Source: Croceitalea dokdonensis DOKDO 023 | Lineage (GTDB): Bacteria > Bacteroidota > Bacteroidia > Flavobacteriales > Flavobacteriaceae | Reading direction: 5' to 3' | DNA length: 64,000 nucleotides | Assembly: GCF_001306415.1 (NCBI RefSeq) | Contig: NZ_LDJX01000002.1 | Location: 124,001 to 188,000 of the forward strand | Part shown: positions 45,005-54,505 of the stretch, in pieces | Numbering within the stretch: the first letter of the stretch is position 1 | How the letters are laid out: every line of letters begins with the position of its first letter | Program-made: the position numbers and the translations under genes | Notes under the pieces: generated by a model | Seen by the model: the letters and a program-made list of their open reading frames with translations, nothing else | Told to the model about the DNA's origin: nothing | Database searches by the model: none

Positions 45005-47032
45005 ATGCACAACCCACTTCTTATACCTTTTGACGAAGCCCCATTTTCCCAAATAAAAAACGAACATTTTAAACCTGCTTTTTTACAAGCTATGGAAGAT
45101 GCTCGTGCCGAAATTGATGCTATTACATCAAATTCAGAAAAACCTACTTTTGAAAATACAATTGTAGCTTTAGAATTTTCAGGGCAACAGCTAGATAGAA
45201 TTTCGAGTGTATTCTTTAACCTCAACTCAGCGGAAACCAACGAGGAAATTCAGAAAATCGCCCAAGAGGTTTCTCCGCTGCTTTCGGAATTTGGGAATGA
45301 TATTACCCTAAATGAAGATTTGTTTCAAAGGATAAAATCCGTCTATGAGCAAAAAGACAGTTTACCCCTGTCGGTTGAGCAACAAACCTTACTTGAAAAA
45401 AGATATAAGAGTTTCAGTAGAAATGGAGCCAATCTTTCTAAAGAAAAAAAGAAACGTTTACGGGAAATCGATGCCGAACTTTCCAAGCTTACATTAAAAT
45501 TTGGGGAGAACATCCTGGCGGAAACCAACAAATACCAAATGCACCTCACCAACGAGGCGGATTTGGACGGTTTACCGGACGGCGCAAAAGAGGCTGCCGC
45601 GCAAATGGCAAAGTCAAAAGGAAAGGATTCTGGTTGGGTAGTTACCCTAGACTATCCTAGCTACATCCCTTTTATGAAGTATGCCAATAACCGTGAGCTA
45701 CGCAGGGAACTCTCGCTAGCCTTTGGAAGCAAAGGTTTTCATGAAGATGAACTTGACAATCAAGAAAACGTACTTAAAATAGCCAACTTAAGGCACCAAA
45801 GGGCAAATCTTTTAGGATATGCTACCCACGCCCATTTTGTATTAGAGGAGCGTATGGCGGAAACGCCCAAGAAAGTCCATTCTTTTTTAAATGAAATCTT
45901 GGAAAAAGCAAAACCGGCTGCAGAGCGAGAATTCAAACAACTGGAAGAATTTGCAAAAGAGTTGGATGGTATAGAACAATTACAAAAATGGGACGGCAGC
46001 TACTATTCGGAAAAATTAAAGCAAAAGTTGTTTCGTCTGGATGACGAACAATTGAAGCCTTATTTTAAATTGGAGCATGTAATCGATGGGGTTTTTCTAG
46101 TTGCTGAGAAATTATTCGGTTTACGGTTTAAGGAAGTATCCGATATTGATACCTACCATGCAGAAGTAAAAACCTATCGCGTTTATGACCAGGATAAAAA
46201 TTTTGTTGCTGTGTTTTATGCAGATTTCCATCCAAGGGCGGGAAAACGGGGTGGTGCGTGGATGACTTCCTTTAAATCACAATGGAAAAAAGATGGGAAA
46301 AATATACGCCCTCACATATCCAATGTGTGCAACTTTACACCGTCCACAGAAACCAAACCATCCCTGCTCACTTTTAATGAAGTAACTACCTTGTTTCACG
46401 AATTTGGCCATGGGCTGCACGGCATGCTCGCCAACACCACCTACCCAAGCCTATCTGGCACATCCGTTTATTGGGATTTTGTAGAACTTCCCAGTCAGGT
46501 CATGGAGAACTGGTGCTATGAAAAAGAAGCACTGGAGCTTTTTGCAAAACACTATGAAACGGGAGAAGTAATTCCTATGGAACTTATTGATAAGATTAAG
46601 GCATCTGCCACTTTCCAAGAGGGCATGCAAACCATGCGCCAATTGAGTTTCGGGTTATTGGATATGGCATGGCACGGGGCAGACCCCTCTGATATTACTG
46701 ATGTAAAAGCGCATGAAAAAAAGGCTTTTGAAGGCACCAACCTGTATCCGGATACGCCAGAGACTTGTATGAGCACCTCTTTTGCACATATTTTTCAAGG
46801 TGGATATTCCTCTGGCTATTACAGTTACAAATGGGCCGAAGTACTGGATGCCGATGCCTTTGCCTACTTTAAAGAAAACGGAATATTCAACAAAGAGGTG
46901 GCCACTAAATTTAAGGAACACGTGCTATCCAAGGGCGGAACGGAAAAACCCATGGTTTTATATAAGCGATTCCGTGGTTCGGAGCCCAAGGTGGAGGCCT
47001 TGCTGGAGCGTGCGGGGCTTTTACAGGATTAA
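45005..47032 (+). CDS. M3-family oligopeptidase (PrlC/Dcp type)
   Basis: A 675-residue zinc metallopeptidase of family M3. The catalytic motif is LFHEFGHGLHGML (H465, E466, H469) with the third ligand Glu in the following SxxxE region (WDFVELPSQVMENW). The start NPLLIPFDEAPFSQIKNEHFKPAF and the C-terminal GGTEKPMVLYKRFRGSEPKVEALLERAGL are standard for Dcp/oligopeptidase A. No signal peptide is seen, so it should degrade peptides in the cytoplasm. The distinction between dipeptidyl carboxypeptidase and oligopeptidase A cannot be made here. Confidence 0.92.
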   Translation: MHNPLLIPFDEAPFSQIKNEHFKPAFLQAMEDARAEIDAITSNSEKPTFENTIVALEFSGQQLDRISSVFFNLNSAETNEEIQKIAQEVSPLLSEFGNDITLNEDLFQRIKSVYEQKDSLPLSVEQQTLLEKRYKSFSRNGANLSKEKKKRLREIDAELSKLTLKFGENILAETNKYQMHLTNEADLDGLPDGAKEAAAQMAKSKGKDSGWVVTLDYPSYIPFMKYANNRELRRELSLAFGSKGFHEDELDNQENVLKIANLRHQRANLLGYATHAHFVLEERMAETPKKVHSFLNEILEKAKPAAEREFKQLEEFAKELDGIEQLQKWDGSYYSEKLKQKLFRLDDEQLKPYFKLEHVIDGVFLVAEKLFGLRFKEVSDIDTYHAEVKTYRVYDQDKNFVAVFYADFHPRAGKRGGAWMTSFKSQWKKDGKNIRPHISNVCNFTPSTETKPSLLTFNEVTTLFHEFGHGLHGMLANTTYPSLSGTSVYWDFVELPSQVMENWCYEKEALELFAKHYETGEVIPMELIDKIKASATFQEGMQTMRQLSFGLLDMAWHGADPSDITDVKAHEKKAFEGTNLYPDTPETCMSTSFAHIFQGGYSSGYYSYKWAEVLDADAFAYFKENGIFNKEVATKFKEHVLSKGGTEKPMVLYKRFRGSEPKVEALLERAGLLQD

Positions 47033-47143
47033 CGGGTTTTACCACAACTTCTTCCCACTTTACAACAAGGTATTGGGGAATCCAAATAGCAACCTTAATT
47101 TTCTGGATGTTAAGGCAACATTGCTTGCATCCATAAGAAAATT

Positions 47144-48151
47144 ATGAAGAAATCCTTTTTTGTATTAGCCACCTTGCTGGCATTTAGTTGCAGCTCTGAC
47201 TCCGAAGATATTGCTGGGAATGAAGAAAATACCGCTCCCATCATTGCCAACCAACAATTCCAAATTGCTGAGCATGCACCAAGTGAAACTGGTGTTGGAC
47301 GTGTTATTGCCACGGATGCCAATGAGGACGAGCTGATGTTTATCCTAAATGATAGTGAAGATTTTATTTTGGACGAGGTTACCGGCAACATTACCGTGGG
47401 GCCTAACCTACAACTGGATTTTGAAAGCCAAACAACCTACGAACTATCCGTTTCCGTATTTGATGGGGAAGCACTGGCAGATGCTACCATCACCATTAAT
47501 GTGACCGATATCAACGAGTTTGATGAACTAAGTGATGAACAAAAGGAACTTGTTGCCCATTTTAAGCATTTGACCCTTTTTCAGGATAACACTTCACCCA
47601 CCCAAGATGTTATGAGAAAATGGCAAGAACCTATGAAACTTTTCCTTTTGGGAACCTTTGACAACAGTGCCCGTACTATGGTGCAAGAGGTAATTGCCGA
47701 TTATAACCGATTGACGGACACCGGTTCTTTTGATATTAGTTTGGTCACCAATGAGACCGAGGCCAACGCCAAATTGTTCTTGGGCACTAAGGCATCCGTG
47801 GAATCCGTTTTCCCGGCCATGTACGAACAAATACGGAACCTTAACGTGGATGGCTTTGCCGTTTCCTCATTTGCCAACGACACCTATTTTTCATCAGAGA
47901 TATGGATATCAAATGGAGGGCAGGCAATCTGTAGGCACGAATTAGGGCATGCTCTGGGCTTGGGGCATTCCAATCTTTGTGATGGTGAAAACGCCAGCGT
48001 GATGTGCTCTAGCATCCGTCCGCAAAACCAATTGCTGGGTATCGAGGAAAAAGTCATTAGCTACTTTTACCATGAAGCTATGCCCACCGGCCTTAACGAA
48101 AACTTGATACAAGACCAATTGTCCAATCTTATCCTCTTGGAGGATTTCTAA
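47144..48151 (+). CDS. cadherin-like lipoprotein with HExxHxxGxxH metalloprotease motif
   Basis: A 335-residue lipoprotein (MKKSFFVLATLLAFSC, lipidated Cys16). Residues about 30-125 form a cadherin-like domain (APIIANQQFQIAEHAPSETGVGRVIATDANEDELMF...VTDINEF). The second part has the extended zinc motif RHELGHALGLGHS (H265, E266, H269, H275) typical of metzincins and seen in the DUF2927 family, here followed by NLCDGENASVMCSS, where the methionine could be the Met-turn. A surface-anchored protease is likely; the substrate is unknown. Confidence 0.8.
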   Translation: MKKSFFVLATLLAFSCSSDSEDIAGNEENTAPIIANQQFQIAEHAPSETGVGRVIATDANEDELMFILNDSEDFILDEVTGNITVGPNLQLDFESQTTYELSVSVFDGEALADATITINVTDINEFDELSDEQKELVAHFKHLTLFQDNTSPTQDVMRKWQEPMKLFLLGTFDNSARTMVQEVIADYNRLTDTGSFDISLVTNETEANAKLFLGTKASVESVFPAMYEQIRNLNVDGFAVSSFANDTYFSSEIWISNGGQAICRHELGHALGLGHSNLCDGENASVMCSSIRPQNQLLGIEEKVISYFYHEAMPTGLNENLIQDQLSNLILLEDF

Positions 48152-48248
48152 GGGAACTGCCTGTTGATTTTCCACGAATCCTAGAGGGCCGGGTAATGGT
48201 TTAGATATGGATTTCGCTACAAATTATTCATCGGTTCAGATACAGGTG

Positions 48249-50816
48249 TTAATACAATTTATTTCCCGTGACTTGGTCCAAATACACGTATAGCTTCTTC
48301 ATAAAAATGGGGCTTCCCGTAGTTGTAGTATTTTCCTCAGCAGAAAAGATATTCTGCTGCTCTATGTCATAAAATTCCACGTTCACCAAATCCTTAGTTT
48401 TAGAAACCTTTAGGTAGTGTACATTGGAGCCTACATCAAAACCTTTTAAAAGCACAGTTCCGCTTTCCAAGACCCCGTTCACAAATACTGCCGTGTGGAG
48501 TACGTTTCCTCTCTCATCGTATCGGATTGCCTTTCCGTCCAGCATATTGCTAGTGGTAAGGTATTCCAATTTCTTTGTGTCAGAATCCTTAAAATAGGCT
48601 ATGGATTTCTTATTACTGCCCGTCAAGTTCTTGGAAAGCACTTTTCCATCCGCACCGTAGGACTGCTGTTCTACCAAGTTCCCATTTTTATATATCTCAT
48701 ATTGCACTTCATTACGGTATGCAGAGGTTACGCGCTTTCCGTTCATCGGCTTGCCATTTTCGTACAACATACGGCCAATTTCCTTGGTGGTGTCATCATA
48801 ATAAAAGGCTGTGCCATTAAGTTCCCCATTTTTAAAAGTCTCCTTCTTGGTTAACGTCCCTTGGTAGTTGTAATATTTAAATTCACCTTCTGGCCTACCG
48901 TTTACAAAATTGCCCTCTTCCAATACGCGCTGGGAATAGTCCAGTTTTTGATATAGCCCATTGCGCACCCCTTGGCTAAGAGTGTGCAGTGTACCTTTGT
49001 TCTTGTCATATAATTGGCCGTTCCATGGCTTACCATCTTTGTAGGTAAGTTTTGCAATAAGTTCCCCTTCCCTGTTGTAGTAAGCGGCACAACAGGCAGC
49101 ATCAATATCTTCTATTAACACGGGGTTAATTTCCCCATACTCGGACCTGGGACCATAATCATACAATTTTAACTTATTTATCTTTCCATTTTCGCGGACT
49201 TCCATTCTTTTAAGTTCATCAGACTCCGAAAAGAATTCGTAGAGACTGCCCTCCTCTTTTTCATAATCATAGAGGCCTATTTGGTTACCATCCATATCAA
49301 AAAACTTCCCGGTAACCTCCTTATAATTTTTGAACGAAATATCGGATTGTAGCTTTCCATTGCTATAAAACTCCATGCGTCTTGTTCTATAACTTCGATC
49401 ATCATACTCCTCAATACTTCTAAACGTTTTATATTCCCCATTGCCTACTTGGCGCTTTCTGTAGTCCGTGCGGTTGGTGACATAGCCCTCCTTGAGGATT
49501 TCTATACTTATTACATCCCCATCCTTATAGTCCATGATAAAGCGCTGACCGTTCAATGGTCTGGCATACTTGTTCTTATACTCCAATTGCAACTCGCCAA
49601 GGACATTTCCCTTCTTGTCATAAAACACCTCTTTGGTCTGTGTTTTTTTGCTCTGGACAATTTCTGTATCTGGATAATACGTAATCTCCTCTACCAGTTC
49701 ACCATCTTTGTAAGTGGTTTTTTTGTCCTTTAGGATTTCAGTACCATTATAAGGATTGTACCCTTTGTACTGCATGCTGTTAATCTCCTTCCCATTGGCA
49801 TCATAACTCACCTGCAATTCTTTTTGTTTGTCCGCATACTGGGTTTTGGTTTTAACCTGCCCAGAGGGATAAAAAGTCTTCTCCTCCACCAAATTGCCCT
49901 TGCTATAGGTTTTAGCGGAAACCACCACATCCGTAATCTCCCTATAATTCTTACCATAGTCAAACAGTAGTTCTGTACCGTCTTGGGGCACTAAGCGCTC
50001 ATTTGCATAGGCATATCCAATCTTTGCAAGTTGGTTACCCGTTTTATCAAAGTAGGTTTTGGTCCACCCCGGCTCTTTGGAAACTTTTTCCCTTGGCTGT
50101 CCATTGGCATAGTACCGCTCCCCAATGAGCAAGTTTCCAAAAGGATAGTAATTAATCTCCCTTACACGCATGGGATTGTAGTTGTAAAAAACCTCAACCC
50201 CTTTAAAATAACCGTTAGGTAATGGTAGCTTCTCCCCAATTAGTTCCCCATTGGCGTCAAAATACCTTGAAAGTCCGCGAGAGTTGGTTTTGGTTCCGTA
50301 ATACTCATAACGGATACCATTAAGGTCTTCTTGATAAAACTTTTCAATAATGGAATCGCCCTTTTTTTCCGTAAATAGTTGAATGTTCCCAGAGGGTATG
50401 TTCTGCTGGCCGGATATAAAGTAGCCGTTTTGGTAGTTAGCCACAATCTTCTTGCCCATAAAGGTGGTAATAAACTCCCCTTGTAGCCTGTTATTTACAT
50501 AATTACCTTGTTGGTACAAGGTTCCATCTTCATTGTACCAGCTTGCTTTTCCCTCCCATAGATCTCTTTTGGCACTCGAGGAGGTGGCTCGCATTTGTAT
50601 GCCACCGGATATATAATAATCTTCTACCTTGTACAAGTTACCCACTTTGGTGACAGGTGGCCTATAAAACGCAGCACTATCCTTCACTGTTGGTTTCCAT
50701 TTAGAATCATAATAAATGGTGTCTTGTTGCCCTATGGCAGAGATGGTAAAGAGCAAGATAAGCATGCAAAGGCCCTTTGTTTTGTAATGGCATTTCTGAA
50801 GGAGAAGGTGTATCAT
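48249..50816 (-). CDS. exported MORN/YwqK-type repeat protein
   Basis: An 855-residue exported protein (hydrophobic segment about 17-30, LCMLILLFTISAIGQQ) built almost entirely of MORN-2/YwqK-type repeats: short units such as YNEDGTLYQQGNYVNNRLQGEF, YANGQPREK, FYSNGKLQSDISF, KNGELNGTAFYYDD, ENGKPMNGKRV. I count well over fifteen. Such proteins are often annotated as antitoxin-like, but here a signal peptide and repeat number suggest a cell-surface or periplasmic binding protein. A -7 box TAATTTTG lies 43 nt upstream. It is monocistronic. Confidence 0.75.
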   Translation of the reverse strand: MIHLLLQKCHYKTKGLCMLILLFTISAIGQQDTIYYDSKWKPTVKDSAAFYRPPVTKVGNLYKVEDYYISGGIQMRATSSSAKRDLWEGKASWYNEDGTLYQQGNYVNNRLQGEFITTFMGKKIVANYQNGYFISGQQNIPSGNIQLFTEKKGDSIIEKFYQEDLNGIRYEYYGTKTNSRGLSRYFDANGELIGEKLPLPNGYFKGVEVFYNYNPMRVREINYYPFGNLLIGERYYANGQPREKVSKEPGWTKTYFDKTGNQLAKIGYAYANERLVPQDGTELLFDYGKNYREITDVVVSAKTYSKGNLVEEKTFYPSGQVKTKTQYADKQKELQVSYDANGKEINSMQYKGYNPYNGTEILKDKKTTYKDGELVEEITYYPDTEIVQSKKTQTKEVFYDKKGNVLGELQLEYKNKYARPLNGQRFIMDYKDGDVISIEILKEGYVTNRTDYRKRQVGNGEYKTFRSIEEYDDRSYRTRRMEFYSNGKLQSDISFKNYKEVTGKFFDMDGNQIGLYDYEKEEGSLYEFFSESDELKRMEVRENGKINKLKLYDYGPRSEYGEINPVLIEDIDAACCAAYYNREGELIAKLTYKDGKPWNGQLYDKNKGTLHTLSQGVRNGLYQKLDYSQRVLEEGNFVNGRPEGEFKYYNYQGTLTKKETFKNGELNGTAFYYDDTTKEIGRMLYENGKPMNGKRVTSAYRNEVQYEIYKNGNLVEQQSYGADGKVLSKNLTGSNKKSIAYFKDSDTKKLEYLTTSNMLDGKAIRYDERGNVLHTAVFVNGVLESGTVLLKGFDVGSNVHYLKVSKTKDLVNVEFYDIEQQNIFSAEENTTTTGSPIFMKKLYVYLDQVTGNKLY

Positions 50817-50858
50817 TTTAATTGCTTTATAACCAGGATTGGATGTTTTTTAATACCA

Positions 50859-50866
50859 CAAAATTA
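50859..50866 (-). promoter_or_regulatory. -7 promoter element of the MORN-repeat gene
   Basis: TAATTTTG on the minus strand matches TAnnTTTG. The -33 zone shows no TTG; instead the 15-mer at 50888-50902 lies there, which would suit activator-dependent transcription. Confidence 0.45.
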
Positions 50867-50887
50867 GGACACTTAGGGCAGCGATAC

Positions 50888-50902
50888 ACCCCTGTTTTCC
50901 GT
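50888..50902 (+). promoter_or_regulatory. candidate operator ahead of the MORN-repeat gene
   Basis: ACCCCTGTTTTCCGT differs at one of 15 positions from the motif at 43386-43400, and both sit at about -36 to -53 relative to the predicted transcription starts. The orientation relative to transcription is reversed here. Confidence 0.4.
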
Positions 50903-50904
50903 TA

Positions 50905-51987
50905 TTATTTTGGGTGCAACTTTAAATTTGCGGTAGCTAGACTATCAACAACTTCATAGTAGCGCATTTCATATTTCTGTCCAAACAGTTCACCAAGCCA
51001 AAAGTCGGTCGGGAACATCGCCTCAAAAACAGCATCTACCTTATCTTTTTGATTTGACGGTCCCAATTTTTCTTGGATTAGCGTCTTTATTTGTTTTTTG
51101 GACAAACCTGCCCTCACAAACGCTGGGGTAAAATCATGTGCCTTTACCTGCTCGTAAAAATCTTTTGTACACCGAAAATGCAGTTGTTGGCCATACAACA
51201 AGTAACCGTCCAAGGTAATGGTTCCTTTGTTCTCAGAATTGCGCAAATAATGGGTAGCATGCTCTGTTTTCATAATCAGTGTGGGACCAGTTTCCATGAT
51301 GTTAGCCGCATTGTCTCCTGCTTTAAAGCCCTTTAATCCCGAAAGGCTCGCTATGATGTTGTTTGCGAATTCTTTACCGTAGGCATGGTGATCAAATATG
51401 GTATCTTGCTCAGAAACCAGTATAGCAGGGCAATGCAGGTTGAAGCGATATTCGTAACCATCAGCATCCACTTCTGAAGCCCTAGTGATATAGACCCGAT
51501 TATTTTTTTCTAGGGAGTCCTTCTGTTTTAAGTAAGATTCCCTATAATCGTAAATAGCGTTAAACCGCAGTGGTTTTCCGTGTTGCCGCAAAGAACCCAT
51601 TTCAAAAGTTTTGAATTTTCTCGCAATCTTGTTCTTTACAAGCACGTTATCTTTAAAAAGCCAGATACCTTTTGGTGATGGGCCTTCTCCTGGCAGATAG
51701 CTCATCCAACTTATGGCCACCTCTATACTATCTTTATTAGCCTCTAAAACGGCCTTATCATCTATCAAAATCGGTGGGTTTTGGTCATCTAAAATAATCG
51801 CATAGGCTGCCGTGGAAAGGTCTGTGCCTTCTAGGAATTTAGCCCTTTCAGCAGTTAGGATACCGTCCACCGCCTTGCCCACTTCTTTTTTTACAAAGGA
51901 CATGCAGCCTCTGACCACTAGTAATAGAAGAATCAGAATTCCTAAAACGATAAAAAGGGTCTTTGGTTTCATGGCTGCCGGAATCAA
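50905..51987 (-). CDS. membrane-anchored protein of unknown function
   Basis: A 360-residue protein with one N-terminal anchor (about 10-28, LFIVLGILILLLLVVRG) followed by a large extracytoplasmic part. I recognise no family. The more likely start is the ATG at 51972 (MKPKTLFIVLG). The mature part mentions no known catalytic motif. It overlaps the upstream gene by 4 nt (ATGA) and ends the macro-domain operon. Confidence 0.65.
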   Translation of the reverse strand: MIPAAMKPKTLFIVLGILILLLLVVRGCMSFVKKEVGKAVDGILTAERAKFLEGTDLSTAAYAIILDDQNPPILIDDKAVLEANKDSIEVAISWMSYLPGEGPSPKGIWLFKDNVLVKNKIARKFKTFEMGSLRQHGKPLRFNAIYDYRESYLKQKDSLEKNNRVYITRASEVDADGYEYRFNLHCPAILVSEQDTIFDHHAYGKEFANNIIASLSGLKGFKAGDNAANIMETGPTLIMKTEHATHYLRNSENKGTITLDGYLLYGQQLHFRCTKDFYEQVKAHDFTPAFVRAGLSKKQIKTLIQEKLGPSNQKDKVDAVFEAMFPTDFWLGELFGQKYEMRYYEVVDSLATANLKLHPK

Positions 51988-52883
51988 TAGGTTTGGTCCT
52001 TTAATTTTTGCAAATATGCTTTAAGGGCCTCCTTATGGGCATAGGTGGTATTATGCCAATACACCCTGTCTTTTTTGAGGTTGGTCCGGTTTTTACCCAT
52101 TTGTTCCCCCGTAATAAAATATAAGGTATAATACTGTTTATCATGAATCACCAGTTCATTATAGTTGGTGCGTGCAATTTTCTTTGTCTCTAGTAAATTC
52201 AATTGCCCACTAGCGCCCAAATACAAATCAAAATCTGAAAATCGGTAATGGGGGTTGCCATTGTCCATATTTCTAAAGGTTCTTCTGTCTCCATTTTTAA
52301 AAACAAACTTTCTAACTTTTTCAAAGTCTTTTTTGGAGAACTCAGCACTAACATCTATAAATTTTTCATTTTCCAATGCTTTCCATGCGTTGGCCAAACT
52401 ATACGTTTTCCGGGACAGATCACCTTTTTGTCGCATGGTGAACTTCACCGTATTTTGCGCATCAAAACGGATATACCGCCCATCTATACGGCCCTGTTCC
52501 AAGTCATAATTATATTGGTGTATATAGGGGTAACTAAGACGTCCCTCTGCATCGGCATAAAAAGAAATCTTTCGTAAATCTTTATCATCTTTATAATGCA
52601 AATACAGAATGGCGTTAAGTTTACCCTCATCTTCGTACATATGTTTAGAGGTCATGGATATGGGGGCCAAATCTGCGTTTAACGTATGGGTACGCATTAA
52701 ACTGTCAAGCCCTGCCTTGGCCAGTTCAGCATAAGGTTCTGTACAATGTAAATCATATTGGTGCAGTCTTATCTGCCTGGTTTCCCTATTGATTTCTATT
52801 TCTGCCGAAGTTGCGGCGATGGGCAGTTGTTCCTGTGACAGGAAGGATACAAAGGCATACACTAGGATTTTTACTTCCTCCAT
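51984..52883 (-). CDS. protein of unknown function in macro-domain operon
   Basis: A 299-residue protein with a hydrophobic start (VKILVYAFVSFLSQEQLPIAATSA) that could be a weak signal peptide, followed by a charged, tyrosine-rich sequence (LHYKDDKDLRKISFYADAEGRLSYPYIHQYNYDLEQG). I recognise no family. Its start lies 13 nt inside the end of the macro-domain gene and its stop overlaps the next gene by 4 nt, so all three are translationally coupled. Confidence 0.65.
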   Translation of the reverse strand: MEEVKILVYAFVSFLSQEQLPIAATSAEIEINRETRQIRLHQYDLHCTEPYAELAKAGLDSLMRTHTLNADLAPISMTSKHMYEDEGKLNAILYLHYKDDKDLRKISFYADAEGRLSYPYIHQYNYDLEQGRIDGRYIRFDAQNTVKFTMRQKGDLSRKTYSLANAWKALENEKFIDVSAEFSKKDFEKVRKFVFKNGDRRTFRNMDNGNPHYRFSDFDLYLGASGQLNLLETKKIARTNYNELVIHDKQYYTLYFITGEQMGKNRTNLKKDRVYWHNTTYAHKEALKAYLQKLKDQTY

Positions 52884-53395
52884 GCTTTCAGTTTTTGTAG
52901 TTGGGTGTTGAACTTTTGGAAATACACATCGTTATAACAATAAAACTGGATTTCCCTAAACTTGGTAAAAGTAATAGCTTCTTCTAGGCCAGCAGCCACT
53001 ACTTGGTCCATTGGATACTTAAAAACACCGGTAGACAAACTGGGAAATCTAATACTTTGATATCCTTCTGCCGCCGCAGCGGATAAAGAGGTTTGATAAA
53101 AGTGCTTTAATGCTTTAGTATCGGTGCTGCATGCCTCTGAAAGTACGGCATACATTAAACTGGATTGGGCACCATGTTCTTCAGGTATAAGGTACACATC
53201 TCCATATGCTACCTTGTCCTTATTGGGGACAACCTCATGTAATTTACGCAAAGCATATCTATGATTATAAATTACATAATCTAAAGGTTTGTGGCTACCT
53301 GATGTTTCCAGTCTTTTGTTTACCGGGGCCACGATAAGGTCTATCGTCCTTTCTGTGATATCATGGGATTTATCAAAGATTTTAATATGGTCCAT
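52871..53395 (-). CDS. macro-domain (ADP-ribose-binding) protein
   Basis: A 174-residue single macro domain. DLIVAPVNKRL near the start corresponds to the DAIVNAAN strand, and SLSTGVFKYPMDQVV is the conserved ADP-ribose phosphate loop (usually GISTGVYGYP). The usual catalytic Asn-Asn-Ala pair is altered to APVN, so ADP-ribose or O-acetyl-ADP-ribose hydrolase activity is uncertain; binding is more likely. It leads a three-gene overlapping operon with two unknown envelope-associated proteins. Confidence 0.75.
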   Translation of the reverse strand: MDHIKIFDKSHDITERTIDLIVAPVNKRLETSGSHKPLDYVIYNHRYALRKLHEVVPNKDKVAYGDVYLIPEEHGAQSSLMYAVLSEACSTDTKALKHFYQTSLSAAAAEGYQSIRFPSLSTGVFKYPMDQVVAAGLEEAITFTKFREIQFYCYNDVYFQKFNTQLQKLKAWRK

Positions 53396-53487
53396 CTTAC
53401 AGGTAAATTAGCTATTGTTTTGTATTAGGGTTTCCTTCGACAGAATTTCACAAGTCCAAAGGATTTAAAGTTCATACTAAGCATAAA

Positions 53488-53925
53488 CTACCAATACGCC
53501 CCCGACAAAAATGTCATCCTCATAAAGGTAAAGACACTTTTTTGAGTTAAGTTCAGGGGATGTTCCAAATCGGTAATCTCATGGTCATCCACGAAAACGA
53601 GATACAGTCCGTCTTTGTGCGCCAGCAGGGCATTTTCAATGGCGGTTTCTTCCGCGGCCAGGGTTTTGTTGGCCAGATCGCCAAACACTATTTTACCGGT
53701 TTCGCCCTGCTCTTGGATTTCGGTGGCGTTCAAGAAGGACAGCACGATATCGCCCTCGCGTTTTTCGTTGTATTTTTTTACTTCGTGGCGCACGCAGGCC
53801 CCAATCAACTGTTTTAGGTTTTTCGGGGTGGAATCCAGAACAACATCAATCGTTTTTACTTTTTTCTTGCCGAGGCGTTTTAGTTGTAGGCTGAGTTGGT
53901 TCATAACTTTATGGTTCATTTTCAT
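53488..53925 (-). CDS. small cytoplasmic protein of unknown function
   Basis: A 145-residue protein without signal peptide or membrane segment. It begins with a basic region (LKRLGKKKVKTIDVVLDSTP) and ends with FMRMTFLSGAYW. I recognise no family. The DNA is clearly richer in G and C than its flanks (35 of 60 bases in 53701-53760), and it sits beside two similar-sized unknown genes on the same strand. The start may be one of three in-frame ATGs (53925, 53919, 53904). Confidence 0.6.
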   Translation of the reverse strand: MKMNHKVMNQLSLQLKRLGKKKVKTIDVVLDSTPKNLKQLIGACVRHEVKKYNEKREGDIVLSFLNATEIQEQGETGKIVFGDLANKTLAAEETAIENALLAHKDGLYLVFVDDHEITDLEHPLNLTQKSVFTFMRMTFLSGAYW

Positions 53926-54048
53926 TGCGTCAGGGATTGCAGCGGAAAGCCCACAGCCGCTTTTTGACAGCGAGGACTTGGGTTTAACCCCTCCGTCTTT
54001 AATGTTATCCTAATTACTATATCAGACTCTAATAACATTGTTGCTGTA

Positions 54049-54492
54049 TCACCCCTTATGTATCTGCGCCATTACGGTGGGGTCCTGGATTTTATGGTCT
54101 TCGGCCAATAGTTTCATTTTTGAAATCAATTCCGCCGTTTTTGGGTCGTCATCCACAAAGGGCAAAAACATACGGCCGCAATGCTGACTGTGTACGGGTA
54201 TGATGTTGAGGGCCAGGCCGCCCTTGCTGACGTTGGCACTGCCTAACCCCATGCCGGACTCAGCAAATATTAACACTTTACCGCGTTGCCAAGGGTTTAT
54301 TTTATAGTCTTTGCCAAAGGCGTCGCTGTAATAGGAAATCATGGGGGTGGTGTCCCGGTATTTGGGAAGTTTCCCCACCACCAATTTCCCTAAAATTTGG
54401 TAGGGCTTGGAGAAACCGCCAAAGGTTTCGTCCTTAAAGTCCTGTTTCCTTTTTCCCTTTAGAATGGTTGCCGCCTGTTGTTTTGATATCAT
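54049..54492 (-). CDS. small cytoplasmic protein of unknown function
   Basis: A 147-residue protein (MISKQQAATILKGKRKQ...MAQIHKG) with no signal peptide. The middle WQRGKVLIFAESGMGLGSANVSKGGLALNIIP is rich in glycine. I recognise no family. It follows the DUF6714-like gene by 13 nt, so they form an operon. Confidence 0.6.
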   Translation of the reverse strand: MISKQQAATILKGKRKQDFKDETFGGFSKPYQILGKLVVGKLPKYRDTTPMISYYSDAFGKDYKINPWQRGKVLIFAESGMGLGSANVSKGGLALNIIPVHSQHCGRMFLPFVDDDPKTAELISKMKLLAEDHKIQDPTVMAQIHKG

Positions 54493-54505
54493 TTCTGTAT
54501 TCTTT

